Assembly: GCA_014584395.1 (NCBI GenBank)
Contig: JACTMY010000018.1
Coordinates: 156,342 to 220,341 of the forward strand
Origin: Planctomycetota bacterium
Lineage (GTDB): Bacteria; Planctomycetota; Planctomycetia; Gemmatales; HRBIN36
DNA length: 64,000 nucleotides
Direction: 5' to 3'
Shown here piece after piece: positions 15,249-24,099 of the stretch. Each line of letters opens with the position of its first letter. The stretch's first letter is position 1. Made by a program: the position numbers and the translations under genes. A model generated the notes under the pieces. It saw only the letters and a list, made by a program, of their open reading frames with translations, was not told where the DNA came from and searched no databases.

Positions 15249-17117
15249 ATGAATAAAGAACGACACCCACCCGGTCTATACATTCTGTTCTTCACGGAAA
15301 TGTGGGAGCGTTTTGGCTTCTATCTGATGTTGGGGATTTTCCTGTTGTTCCTCAAGGACGGCACCCGCGGCGGTATGGGATGGAAAAACCATGAGGCGGC
15401 GGGGCTGGTCGGCACATATATCGCATTGGTGTACTTCACACCCTTCATCGGTGGATTGCTCGCCGATCGTTTGCTCGGATTTCGCTTCACCATTTTGATC
15501 GGTGGCATCTTCATGATGATGGGGTACCTGTTCCTGGCGGTACCGGATTCCCTGGTGCCCGGTTCGCTGTATTACGCCCTGGCCATGATCATCATCGGCA
15601 ATGGGGCCTTCAAACCGAACATCTCAGCCCTCTTGGGCAATCTGTATCCCGAAGGCAGCACGCTCAAGGACGCCGGGTACAACATCTTTTACATGGGCAT
15701 CAACATCGGCGCGTTTGCTTGCAATTTCGTGGCGGCCCTGGTGCGCAATTATTTCGACACCAACCCCTTGAAGCTCACGGAAGAATGGACCATCCGAGGT
15801 TGGCAAGCGGCATTCGCCACGGCGGGCATCGGCATGTTCATCGGCGTGGTGATTTTTGCCATTTTTTATCGCCGCTTCGCCGAAGCGGATCCGGACCCGA
15901 AGACCAAAGCGGGGGGAACTCGGGAAAGTTTGTGGCCTCTGTGGCTCGAATGCGTGCTGCCTGCCATCATTTTTGCGGCTATTGGCTTTCTGATTGCCAA
16001 CAATGGCCTCCGCATGGAAACGCCGCTCAAAATCAACTGGACCCCCTTCAGCGAGGATTTCGCCAAGAGCTTCCCGATCAATGCGCCGACGACGGCTTTC
16101 CTGTTTTCTTGTTTGCCTGTGATCGTTTTTTACATGCGCATCTGGCTGAAAGTGCCCGACGCATCGGACCGCGGCCGAGTCGCGGCCCTGCTGGTCATCT
16201 TCCTGGTCGTGATTGTGTTTTGGGCCATATTCCACCTCAATTCCACGGCGTTGGTGACCTTTGCGGAGGAATCGACGAACCGCGAACCGAACGCCATGAT
16301 CCGCGTCGTGACGGACAACATCGAGGACTTCGCCGAGTTTGCTCCGCCCCATTACTTTTTCAATGCGGGGCCAGACGTGCCGCGACCGGATCGTGAGACC
16401 GGATTCAAGGTCGTCACCAAACAAGAGTACGAAACCTTACAGAAGGAAAACAAACTGACGCCCAAAAAGGGCGAACCGCTGGTCGTGACGGAGGAGATGC
16501 TCAAAAAGGTATTCGAAAAAACCAATGCCAGCACGCCCATCCTCAAGCCCGGCGAGCAAATGCGCTTGGTGAACACGGAGTTGTTCGCTTCGATCAATCC
16601 CGGATACGTGATCATCTTCACGCCGCTCGTGGTCGCCTTCTTTGCCTGGCTGCGAACGTTCAAGAAGGAACCCAGCACCTCCGCCAAAATCGGCCTGGGT
16701 CTGCTGCTGACAGGATTGGGCATGGTGGTCATGTACTTTGCGGCCACGGCTGCGGGTTATTCCCGCGAAGTGGTGGATGGCAAAGTCGTGGAGAACATCG
16801 GCGACAAAGTGTCTGCCTGGTGGCTGTTTGGCACTTACGCCGTCGTTACCGTGGGTGAACTGTGTTTGTCGCCCATGGGGTTGTCGCTGGTCAGCAAGAT
16901 GTCCCCCGCCAACATCCGCGCCTTCATGATGGGCGGCTGGTTCCTCTCCACGGCTTTCGGCAATAAACTGTCCGGCATCTTCGGCGAAGTCTACACGCAG
17001 ATGGATCGCAAATTGTTCTGGCTGATGCTAGCCTTGGGCGGTTCGATTTGTGCCGGGATGATTTTTGCTCTGCTGCCGTGGCTCAACCGGCAAATGGCCA
17101 AGGAAGCGAAGAAATAG
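15249..17117 (+). CDS. POT/PTR-family proton-dependent oligopeptide symporter
   Basis: This 622-residue inner-membrane protein should import di- and tripeptides with protons. Family marks are the N-terminal proton-coupling EMWERFGFYLML, DRLLGFRFTILIGG, the PTR2 signature GNGAFKPNISALLGNLY and NIFYMGINIGAF. About 12-14 membrane segments are visible. A non-membrane insert of about 100 residues (about 355-455, rich in Lys and Glu) lies between helices near the middle, longer than in DtpA-type proteins. GGAG lies about 9 bases before the ATG. It is flanked by the gene-free region and a small conserved gene, so it is probably its own unit. Confidence 0.93.
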   Translation: MNKERHPPGLYILFFTEMWERFGFYLMLGIFLLFLKDGTRGGMGWKNHEAAGLVGTYIALVYFTPFIGGLLADRLLGFRFTILIGGIFMMMGYLFLAVPDSLVPGSLYYALAMIIIGNGAFKPNISALLGNLYPEGSTLKDAGYNIFYMGINIGAFACNFVAALVRNYFDTNPLKLTEEWTIRGWQAAFATAGIGMFIGVVIFAIFYRRFAEADPDPKTKAGGTRESLWPLWLECVLPAIIFAAIGFLIANNGLRMETPLKINWTPFSEDFAKSFPINAPTTAFLFSCLPVIVFYMRIWLKVPDASDRGRVAALLVIFLVVIVFWAIFHLNSTALVTFAEESTNREPNAMIRVVTDNIEDFAEFAPPHYFFNAGPDVPRPDRETGFKVVTKQEYETLQKENKLTPKKGEPLVVTEEMLKKVFEKTNASTPILKPGEQMRLVNTELFASINPGYVIIFTPLVVAFFAWLRTFKKEPSTSAKIGLGLLLTGLGMVVMYFAATAAGYSREVVDGKVVENIGDKVSAWWLFGTYAVVTVGELCLSPMGLSLVSKMSPANIRAFMMGGWFLSTAFGNKLSGIFGEVYTQMDRKLFWLMLALGGSICAGMIFALLPWLNRQMAKEAKK

Positions 17118-17221
17118 CCTCTAAAAGGCAACCGATCATGAACGTCCTCATGCCGCGGCTGGCCCGATGCTCCGCGGCATGTTGGCTTGTTGACCACGCT
17201 CTTCACGGGGAGTCGAATCCG

Positions 17222-17587
17222 ATGAGCAATCAAATCATGGTGATCGCTCCTTATTGGCATGAACCGGCGCAAACCTGGGTCTTTGATGATCCCCGTGTGG
17301 GTCTGGTTCAAGAGCCGTTTGTCAGCGGCGTTCCGGAAATGATCGATTGGCTCGTGGGGAACATCCCCGATGCCCGAAAAGGTTTTCGACTGCTCTTTTC
17401 ACAGGGTCCCTTTCCCGGATGCCAAACGCAAATGACTTGGGTGGCGGAGGAGATGGGCGGCCACTGGTATCGCGCGGATGCGACCGGCATGCAAGGTTGG
17501 CTGTGCCCTGCCCTGTTTCGTTATTTCGATGAGGCGCCGCGGGTCATTTACGTCAAGGCGGAAGCGCTGCCCCGGTCAGATCGTTAA
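17222..17587 (+). CDS. small conserved protein, DUF6717-like
   Basis: The 121-residue product begins MVIAPYWHEPAQTWVFDD and contains EPFVSGVPEMIDWLV, FRLLFSQGPFPG, WVAEEMGGHWYRA and GWLCPALFRYFDEAP. I recall a small family of this make-up, DUF6717, in planctomycetes and cyanobacteria, but cannot check it. No signal peptide or membrane segment is seen. It is rich in Trp and aromatic residues, as compact binding domains often are. GGGGAG 9-14 bases upstream supports ATG 17222; the open frame starts earlier. Its last 12 bases overlap the 3' end of the convergent carbonic anhydrase gene. Function unknown. Confidence 0.75.
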   Translation: MSNQIMVIAPYWHEPAQTWVFDDPRVGLVQEPFVSGVPEMIDWLVGNIPDARKGFRLLFSQGPFPGCQTQMTWVAEEMGGHWYRADATGMQGWLCPALFRYFDEAPRVIYVKAEALPRSDR

Positions 17588-18337
17588 CCATTCCACCGCG
17601 CCCGAATGCAAGTTGTAATATGAGCCAACAACGCGCAGCTTTTGCTTGCGGATCAAGGACCGCAACACGGGGCCGCTTTCGGTCAATTTGCGGACAACGG
17701 CGCGGACGTTCGCCCGGATGGCGGCATCGAGTTGGTTCTGTTGCACTTCGCGCACTTCGTGAATGGCTGGGGAAATATCATCCACAATCCGCAAGACATG
17801 CCCTTCGATCGGCTCATCATGCAAGACGGCTCCCAAGGCGGCCGTGACCGCACCGCAGCTTTCATGCCCCAGCACGACCACGAGGGGCACGTGCAGATGC
17901 TCCGCGGCATATTCGATGCTGCCGATGGTATCATCGTCGGCCACGTGGCCTGCTTGCCGAATGACAAACAGATCGCCCAGCCCCTCATCGAAAATGATCT
18001 CCGGGGGCACCCGCGAATCCGAGCAGCCTAACACGATGGCGAAGGGGTGTTGTTCCTGGGCCAAGGATTCTCGCCAATGGTTCTGACAGTGGGGATGTTG
18101 CAGGTGATTGTCCACAAAGCGTTTGTTCCCATCCACGAGGCGCTGCAAAGCTTCTTGAGCGGAGGGAACCTCTGCCACCGCATGCAAGGCATGGTTTGAG
18201 GAAGCAGCGATTCGGTGATTAAGATCATGTAATGGCCAAAAAGCATGAAAAAGGCCTGTACCCGCCGCTCCACCTGCCAACCCAAGGGCGGCGAAGAGCA
18301 GATCCCTGCGCGAAAGTGCCATGTTCTGGGTTCCCAT
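17576..18337 (-). CDS. beta-class carbonic anhydrase with twin-arginine signal peptide
   Basis: The enzyme interconverts CO2 and bicarbonate. Zinc ligands and the catalytic dyad are all present: CSDSR (Cys105, Asp107, Arg109), His158 and Cys161 in GHESCG. The 253-residue protein starts with a twin-arginine export signal (SRRDLLFAALGLAGG), so it is probably folded with zinc in the cytoplasm and exported through Tat. The last third (VVGSYYNLHSGAVEWL) matches the family C-terminus, so it is full length. ATG 18337 or 18322 could be used; GGGAA lies upstream of the second. Periplasmic beta-type enzymes are less common than alpha-type and may serve CO2 uptake or pH control. Confidence 0.93.
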   Translation of the reverse strand: MGTQNMALSRRDLLFAALGLAGGAAGTGLFHAFWPLHDLNHRIAASSNHALHAVAEVPSAQEALQRLVDGNKRFVDNHLQHPHCQNHWRESLAQEQHPFAIVLGCSDSRVPPEIIFDEGLGDLFVIRQAGHVADDDTIGSIEYAAEHLHVPLVVVLGHESCGAVTAALGAVLHDEPIEGHVLRIVDDISPAIHEVREVQQNQLDAAIRANVRAVVRKLTESGPVLRSLIRKQKLRVVGSYYNLHSGAVEWLTI

Positions 18338-18577
18338 TCTGAAGGAAAGGAGGCTGCCTCAACCAAGGCAGCACAATTCTATTCTATTCATTTGTGCCGA
18401 TGACTGATAGTTCGCTTACTCGGCAAATTAGTCCCGCCCCGTTGCAGTTCATTCGCTCTTTCATTACATTCTCAAGAAGCTCGGCAAGCGATAGGAGAAG
18501 GCTCCAGGCTCGTCGGGCCAGCAAACTCCCACCCGGATTTCCCTCGCTGCTCGCTTGGATTCAAGAAAGGAACCGTC

Positions 18578-20077
18578 ATGCATCGCCGCTTTGCCTTTCT
18601 GGGAATGGCCTGTGGGGCCATCCTGCTCGTCAGTTCGTTCTTAACCCTCCCCATGCCACCCTTGGCAGCCCAGCAGGCCACCAAGCCGGAAGCCAAGCCG
18701 CCCGCCCCCAAGACCTTCACGGTGGCCAAGGAACCATTCAAACTGGACGTAACGCTCAAAGGTTCCTTGGATGCCGACGCGGTGACGGAAATCATGGTTC
18801 GACCCGAGCAATGGTCCAGCTTTCAGGTCTTGAACGCCATGCCGCATGGCAGCACGGTGAAAAAGGGCGACAACCTGGTGACCCTCGATCTGACCAAAAT
18901 CGATGAAGCCATCAAAGAGATGGAGCACGCCCGCGTCACGAGCGAATTGGCGCTGCGCTTGGCCATCGAAGATCTCCGCTTCATGGAAATGACCGTGCCC
19001 ATGGATCTGGAACAAGCGGAGGTAAGCAAGAGACAATCGGACGAGGATATGGAGCAGTTCTTTGAAAAGGGCAAACCCTTGGCCTTGGAACAGGCTGAAC
19101 AGAATCTCAAAATGTCGCGGCACAACCTCGAGTACACCACCGAGGAATTGAAACAATTGGAAAAGATGTATCGGGCCAAGGATTTGACCGAAGAGACGGA
19201 GGAACTGATCCTCAAGCGGCAGCGCCGGGCCGTGGAGAGCGCCGCGTTCTATTTAAAAATGGCAGAGAATCGCCACGAACAGAGCATGAAGTTCGACCTT
19301 CCCCGGCAAGAACGGAACGTGGTCGAATCCAATAAACGCGCCTCCATCGCCCTGGACAAAGCCAAGACGACCTTGCCCATGCAACTCCGGCAGAAAAAGC
19401 TGGACGTTGAACGCATGCAGCGCGAACGCGAGAAAAGCGATGAACGGCTCGCCAAGCTGAAAAAGGATCGCGAGTTGATGTTGATGGCAGCCCCGACGGA
19501 TGGCATCCTCTATTACGGCAAGTTCATCCGCGGCCAATGGAACAATGCCGCGAGTATTGAGCAAATGTTGGCCAACGGATCGATGCCGACGAATCAAGTC
19601 ATCATGACCATCGTTCATCCTTCCAAGCTCTCCATTCGTGCCACGGTGGAGGAAAAAGACCGCGGCAAGATCAAGCCCGGCCAAAAGGGAAAAGTGACCA
19701 TCAACGCCTTTCCGAACGAGAAAAAATCAGCCACGCTCAAAGCCATCCATCCCGTGCCCAGCATCGGCAGCGGCTTTGAAGCCGTCCTGGCATTCAATGA
19801 CGCCATCGCCAATGGCGCCCTCATGCCGACCATGGGCGTTTCGGTCAAACTTAATGTGTACAGCAAGGACAATGCCCTGACCCTGCCTAGCTCAGCGATC
19901 TTCGCCGAGGAAGATGATGAAGACCAAACCTATGTCTGGCTGTACAAGAGCGAGGGCAAGCCGGAAAAGCGATCCGTCAAGGTTGGCGAAAAGTCAGGCA
20001 GCAAGACCGAAATCCTGGAAGGGCTCAAGGAAGGGGATCAAGTCCTGCAAACCAAGCCGGAAGGCGAGAGCAAATAA
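18578..20077 (+). CDS. HlyD/RND-type periplasmic adaptor protein
   Basis: Such adaptors link an inner-membrane transporter to an outer-membrane channel. The 499-residue product has a signal peptide or anchor (GMACGAILLVSSFL), a split lipoyl domain (KGSLDADAVTEIMVRPEQW, later APTDGILYYGKF), a long alpha-helical coiled-coil hairpin (about 110-300, very rich in Glu, Lys and Arg), a beta-barrel domain (LSIRATVEEKDRGKIKPGQ) and a membrane-proximal domain (TLPSSAIFAEED, SVKVGEKSGSKTEILEGL). The hairpin is long for the family. AAAGGA precedes the ATG. No transporter or outer-membrane factor is adjacent; a terminator follows at once, so it is expressed alone. Confidence 0.85.
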   Translation: MHRRFAFLGMACGAILLVSSFLTLPMPPLAAQQATKPEAKPPAPKTFTVAKEPFKLDVTLKGSLDADAVTEIMVRPEQWSSFQVLNAMPHGSTVKKGDNLVTLDLTKIDEAIKEMEHARVTSELALRLAIEDLRFMEMTVPMDLEQAEVSKRQSDEDMEQFFEKGKPLALEQAEQNLKMSRHNLEYTTEELKQLEKMYRAKDLTEETEELILKRQRRAVESAAFYLKMAENRHEQSMKFDLPRQERNVVESNKRASIALDKAKTTLPMQLRQKKLDVERMQREREKSDERLAKLKKDRELMLMAAPTDGILYYGKFIRGQWNNAASIEQMLANGSMPTNQVIMTIVHPSKLSIRATVEEKDRGKIKPGQKGKVTINAFPNEKKSATLKAIHPVPSIGSGFEAVLAFNDAIANGALMPTMGVSVKLNVYSKDNALTLPSSAIFAEEDDEDQTYVWLYKSEGKPEKRSVKVGEKSGSKTEILEGLKEGDQVLQTKPEGESK

Positions 20078-20086
20078 TTTTTCTTT

Positions 20087-20122
20087 GGGCCATGGGAGGG
20101 AACTCCTCCCCTGGTCCCTTTT
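20087..20122 (+). terminator. intrinsic terminator of the adaptor gene
   Basis: An imperfect 12-base-pair hairpin (arms GGGCCATGGGAGG and CCTCCCCTGGTCCC, with one bulge and one mismatch, loop of five) is followed by TTTT. It starts 9 bases after the adaptor stop codon. Confidence 0.75.
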
Positions 20123-20157
20123 GAATTAATGGTTACCATCCTTGGGTGGAGATTTCT

Positions 20158-21396
20158 ATGAATGCCCTGTGGCTGCCGTTGACCGGATGGATCGCGTTGT
20201 GCTGTTGGCAGGAACCGGACAAGACGCCGCCCGCTTCCGCCCCTTCTTCGGAAGAAACGAAGATCATCCGCCCCATCCCCAAGCCGCAGCCGGCCAAACC
20301 GCTGCCTCCCAAGGCCTTGGATGATGCCATTCTCAAGGGCATCAACTATCTGCTACAACATCAAAACGGAGACGGCTCTTTCGGCACGGCCGAACTGACC
20401 AAGGCTTTGAACATTTACGCCCCTGTCCCCGGCGCCCACGATGCGTTTCGGGCCGCGGTCACGTCGATGTGCATCACCGCTCTGATCGAGACGGGCGATC
20501 CGCGCTCCGAAGTCAGGGAAGCCATCGAACGCGCTGAGAAATGGCTCATGGATGAATTACCCAAGGTCAAACGAGCCACGCCCGACGCCATTTACAACGT
20601 CTGGGCACACGCTTATTCGATCCAAGCCCTGGCCAAAATGTACACCCGCATCCCGGACGATCAGGAGCGGCAGAAAAAAATTGGCGACCTCATCCGCATG
20701 CAATTCGATTTCCTCGATCGCTTTGAGTCCGTGGATGGCGGATGGGGTTATTATGACTTTAAAATTGGCTCGAAGAAGCCCGCGGTCGATTCCACCCCGT
20801 TCACCACGGCGGCGGTGCTCGTGGCCTTTAAGGACGCCAAGAATATTGGCTTCGAGCCTCCCGAAAAGCTAGTCCAGCGCGGTGTGGCTTCCATCGTCCG
20901 ACAGCGCTTGCCTGATTTCAGCTATCTCTATGGGGAATATCTGAAGTGGGTGCCTCAACATGGCATCAATAAGCCTGGAGGCAGTCTCGGTCGATCTCAA
21001 TCCTGCAATGTCGCGCTGCGTTTATGGGGCGACAATAAAGTGACCAACGAAGTGATTATGAATTGGCTCAACCGGCTCATCACCAATAACATCTGGCTCG
21101 ACATCGGCCGTAAGCGACCTGTTCCCCATGAGTCCTATTATGCCGTAGCAGGGTACTTCTATTATTTCGGCCACTACTATGCCGCTCTGTGCATCGAGCA
21201 ACTACCCGCGCAGGAGCGCGCTTTCTATCAGAATCACCTGGCCGCGATCATCATGAGCAAGCAAGAACAGAATGGCTGCTGGTGGGACTATCCGCTCTAC
21301 AATTACCACTTTTGCTATGGCACCGCTTTCGCCTTGATGACGTTGCAGCGCTGTAAGAACGTCGAAAACTCGCCGCCGGCAACAAAGGGAAAATAA
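20158..21396 (+). CDS. exported protein of the prenyltransferase/squalene-oxidase repeat fold
   Basis: The 412-residue product has a short N-terminal hydrophobic segment ending in a double cysteine (TGWIALCC), possibly a lipoprotein signal, then a proline-rich linker. The rest shows alpha-alpha toroid repeats: ILKGINYLLQHQNGDGSFG is a classic QW-like unit of terpenoid cyclases and prenyltransferases, followed by VWAHAYSIQALAKMY, DGGWGYYDF, PFTTAAVLVAF and QNGCWWDYPLYNY. The catalytic DxDD of squalene-hopene cyclase is not seen, so this is the secreted, non-cyclase type frequent in planctomycetes, of unknown substrate. GGTGGAG 7 bases before ATG 20158 fixes the start. Confidence 0.82.
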   Translation: MNALWLPLTGWIALCCWQEPDKTPPASAPSSEETKIIRPIPKPQPAKPLPPKALDDAILKGINYLLQHQNGDGSFGTAELTKALNIYAPVPGAHDAFRAAVTSMCITALIETGDPRSEVREAIERAEKWLMDELPKVKRATPDAIYNVWAHAYSIQALAKMYTRIPDDQERQKKIGDLIRMQFDFLDRFESVDGGWGYYDFKIGSKKPAVDSTPFTTAAVLVAFKDAKNIGFEPPEKLVQRGVASIVRQRLPDFSYLYGEYLKWVPQHGINKPGGSLGRSQSCNVALRLWGDNKVTNEVIMNWLNRLITNNIWLDIGRKRPVPHESYYAVAGYFYYFGHYYAALCIEQLPAQERAFYQNHLAAIIMSKQEQNGCWWDYPLYNYHFCYGTAFALMTLQRCKNVENSPPATKGK

Positions 21397-21445
21397 CCCG
21401 TTTGATCGCACGGTCCGATCAGAGGTTGTTGAAGGGTGAAGTCAC

Positions 21446-22378
21446 TTAGCGATCCGTGCCGTTCGCCGGCGCGGTGAACTGCCCCGGTTCCTGAAGGAAC
21501 TTCTTCAAGGCAGCGATGAAATCGGGCTTGGAAAACGTATTCATGTGGTTGGCATCCTTCAATTCCACCACGTGACATCGCGGCTTGACTTTCTTCAATT
21601 CATCAAGCCCGACGTGAAGTGGGTCCTGGTCGCCAATGAGGACCAGTAAAGGAACGCGGTTGTCCTTTAACTGTGTCTCCGGCACGACCAAATGCTTCAT
21701 ACCCCTGGCACACGCGGCCAAGGCTTTCGGATCGTTCGTTGCCATAAGCAAACGGTTCATGATGCGAAGCCGATCTTCACTGGGTCTAGCTTGTCCCGGC
21801 GGCGTCAGAAATTGGATCAAGGGAGTGATGCCTTCCCCTTTCTCCAACGATTCAGCCAAAAGATTAATGTTGCCCGGCAACTCCTTGCGGTACCATCCCG
21901 CGCCTCCCACCGTGGCGGACAGGAGTCGATCCGGATGCTCAGCCAATAGCTTCATCGTGATGAACCCGCCCATGGAATAACCCACGACATGGGCCTTGGG
22001 GAGTTTGAGATGATCCATGAGCCTGATCACGTCCTTGACCATTTCAACGCCGTATTGGTTAACTTCATGGGGCTTATCGCTGCGACCATGGCCGCGATTG
22101 TCATGAGCAATCACATGATGGGTTTTCGCCAATTGGTCCATGATGCCGGGAAGAATCCATTGGACCTGCCGATTAGCACAAAAGCCGTGAATCAAAACGA
22201 CGGGTTCGCCCTGGCCCATGGTTGAAAAATAAAGCTTAACGCCGTCCGCGTCGCAAACCTGGTCCCCACTCCGCGGGGTCTGGGGGCAAGCGGACTCAAC
22301 TAGGAAGCTAGCCATCACGAGCAAAGCCAGAAGACTCAAGTCGATGGCTCCCAACCGGATGTTCGCTCTTTTCAACAT
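21446..22378 (-). CDS. exported alpha/beta hydrolase
   Basis: The 310-residue product has an N-terminal signal or anchor (LSLLALLVMASFLV) and a standard alpha/beta hydrolase domain: VVLIHGFCANR (oxyanion HG), HDNRGHGRSDKP, nucleophile elbow GYSMGG, acid in LIGDQDPLH and catalytic His in DANHMN. It hydrolyses an unknown ester, amide or similar bond in the periplasm. GAGGAAG upstream selects ATG 22378 over an earlier in-frame start at 22462. The gene converges on the prenyltransferase-fold gene, with a 6-base-pair inverted repeat (21403-21421) between them, and diverges from the S10 peptidase gene 125 bases away. Confidence 0.88.
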   Translation of the reverse strand: MLKRANIRLGAIDLSLLALLVMASFLVESACPQTPRSGDQVCDADGVKLYFSTMGQGEPVVLIHGFCANRQVQWILPGIMDQLAKTHHVIAHDNRGHGRSDKPHEVNQYGVEMVKDVIRLMDHLKLPKAHVVGYSMGGFITMKLLAEHPDRLLSATVGGAGWYRKELPGNINLLAESLEKGEGITPLIQFLTPPGQARPSEDRLRIMNRLLMATNDPKALAACARGMKHLVVPETQLKDNRVPLLVLIGDQDPLHVGLDELKKVKPRCHVVELKDANHMNTFSKPDFIAALKKFLQEPGQFTAPANGTDR

Positions 22379-22503
22379 GTCGGCACTTCCTCGATTTCGG
22401 GATCGACCGATTGAACCCAAACCTCTTGAAGCATATTGGATCAGGCCATAGTTTGGATTCATCCTAAAGTATATCGCTACCCATGCAAGGGGGATGCTTC
22501 GAG

Positions 22504-24084
22504 ATGCAACGCAATTGGCTCAGCTTGACTTGGATCCTGGGAAGCCTCCTGTGGGTTTCGGTAGCAGGGGGACAGCCTCTTGAATCGCCTTCCACGCCCA
22601 CCGGGAAAGCAGCTTCACCTCCCGCCACTTCTCCGCCATCCTCAACCGCTGCTTCATCACCTAGCGATCAAGTCGTCGTCACCAGTTTTCCCTTACAGAT
22701 CAACGGCAAAACTCTGCAATACAACGCCTCCGCGGGCTATCTCCCGCTCAAAACGGAAGATGGCAAAACGACGGCGAAAATGTTTTTCATTGCCTATCAT
22801 CTCAGCCAGCCTGGCCAAAGTGTCGAAGAGCGTCCCATCACGTTTTCCTTCAATGGGGGTCCTGGTTCCTCCTCGGTTTGGCTGCATTTGGGCGTTCTTG
22901 GCCCCAAGCGCGTGCTCATGGGCGATCAAGGCGAGCTCCTCGCACCGCCCTTTCGACTGGTGGCCAATGACGCCTCATTGCTTCCCACCAGCGATCTGGT
23001 CTTTATCGATCCAGTGTCCACGGGTTACAGCCGTCCAGCCGAGGCGGGGAAACCCAGCGATTTTCATGGCGTGCAACAAGACGTCCAATCCGTCGCGGAA
23101 TTCATTCGCTTGTATCTGACCCAGCATAAGCGCTGGGCGAGTCCCAAGTTTGTTATCGGTGAGAGTTACGGCACCACCCGGGCCGCGGCCTTGTCCCTGC
23201 ATTTGGCCGACCGCCATGGCATCTATCTGAACGGCGTGATGCTCGTCTCGGCCGTGCTTAATTTCCAGACGGTTCGCTTCGATGAAGGCAACGACATGCC
23301 GCACATCCTTTATCTTCCCAGCTATACGGCCACGGCCTGGTATCACAAAAAGCTGCCCAATGACCTGCAGTCTGACCTGAAAAAGGCCCTCGCCGAAGCC
23401 GAAGCCTTCGCCGAGGGCGCCTACGCTACCGCGTTGCTCAAAGGCAGCAAGTTGACTCGCGACGAACGCCGGACGATTGCCCAACAAGTGGCTCGTCTCA
23501 CCGGCCTCAGCGAGGAATATGTCCTTCAATCCAACCTGCGCATCAACAACATGTTTTTCATGAAGGAATTGCTGCGCGGCGAAGGCAAAACCGTCGGCCG
23601 TTTCGATAGCCGACTGGTCGGCGCCGATGCCTCGGGGGTTGGCCAATCGTTTGATTTTGATCCGAGCTACAGCACAGTGCTGGGACCGTATGCGCAGACG
23701 CTCAACCACTACCTTCGGCATGACTTGAAATACGAAAACGATCTGCCCTACGAAATCCTCACCTCCCGCGTCCAACCCTGGGATTACAGTCTGGCCCAGA
23801 ATCGGTATCTCAACGTAGCCTCCGATTTGCGCAAGGCCATGACCAAGAATCCGCATTTGAAACTCTATGTCGGCAGCGGCTATTACGACTTGGCCACGCC
23901 CTATTTTGCGACGGATTTCACCTTGAATCACTTAGGCTATCGCGGCAACTTGCAGGAACGCATCATCAAGGCCTACTACCCGGCAGGCCACATGATGTAT
24001 ATCCAACTCGAGTCGCTGCAAAAGATGGGCAAGGATTTGGCTGACTTCGTTCAATCCGCAAGCCAGCCGGTCAAGGCGAGATAA
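22504..24084 (+). CDS. S10-family serine carboxypeptidase, exported
   Basis: Serine carboxypeptidases release C-terminal residues at acid pH. The 526-residue product has a signal peptide (about 8-25), a Ser/Pro/Thr-rich linker, and the family core: oxyanion segment FNGGPGSSSVWLHLG, nucleophile Ser221 in GESYG, Asp462 in YYDLATP and His496 in PAGHMMY. Length and order match the family. ATG 22504 is preferred (AAGGGGG 10 bases upstream) over 22483. It stands apart from other peptidase genes, but the window also holds a peptide symporter, so peptide scavenging fits. Confidence 0.92.
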   Translation: MQRNWLSLTWILGSLLWVSVAGGQPLESPSTPTGKAASPPATSPPSSTAASSPSDQVVVTSFPLQINGKTLQYNASAGYLPLKTEDGKTTAKMFFIAYHLSQPGQSVEERPITFSFNGGPGSSSVWLHLGVLGPKRVLMGDQGELLAPPFRLVANDASLLPTSDLVFIDPVSTGYSRPAEAGKPSDFHGVQQDVQSVAEFIRLYLTQHKRWASPKFVIGESYGTTRAAALSLHLADRHGIYLNGVMLVSAVLNFQTVRFDEGNDMPHILYLPSYTATAWYHKKLPNDLQSDLKKALAEAEAFAEGAYATALLKGSKLTRDERRTIAQQVARLTGLSEEYVLQSNLRINNMFFMKELLRGEGKTVGRFDSRLVGADASGVGQSFDFDPSYSTVLGPYAQTLNHYLRHDLKYENDLPYEILTSRVQPWDYSLAQNRYLNVASDLRKAMTKNPHLKLYVGSGYYDLATPYFATDFTLNHLGYRGNLQERIIKAYYPAGHMMYIQLESLQKMGKDLADFVQSASQPVKAR

Positions 24085-24099
24085 GACAGCGCAGAGAAT

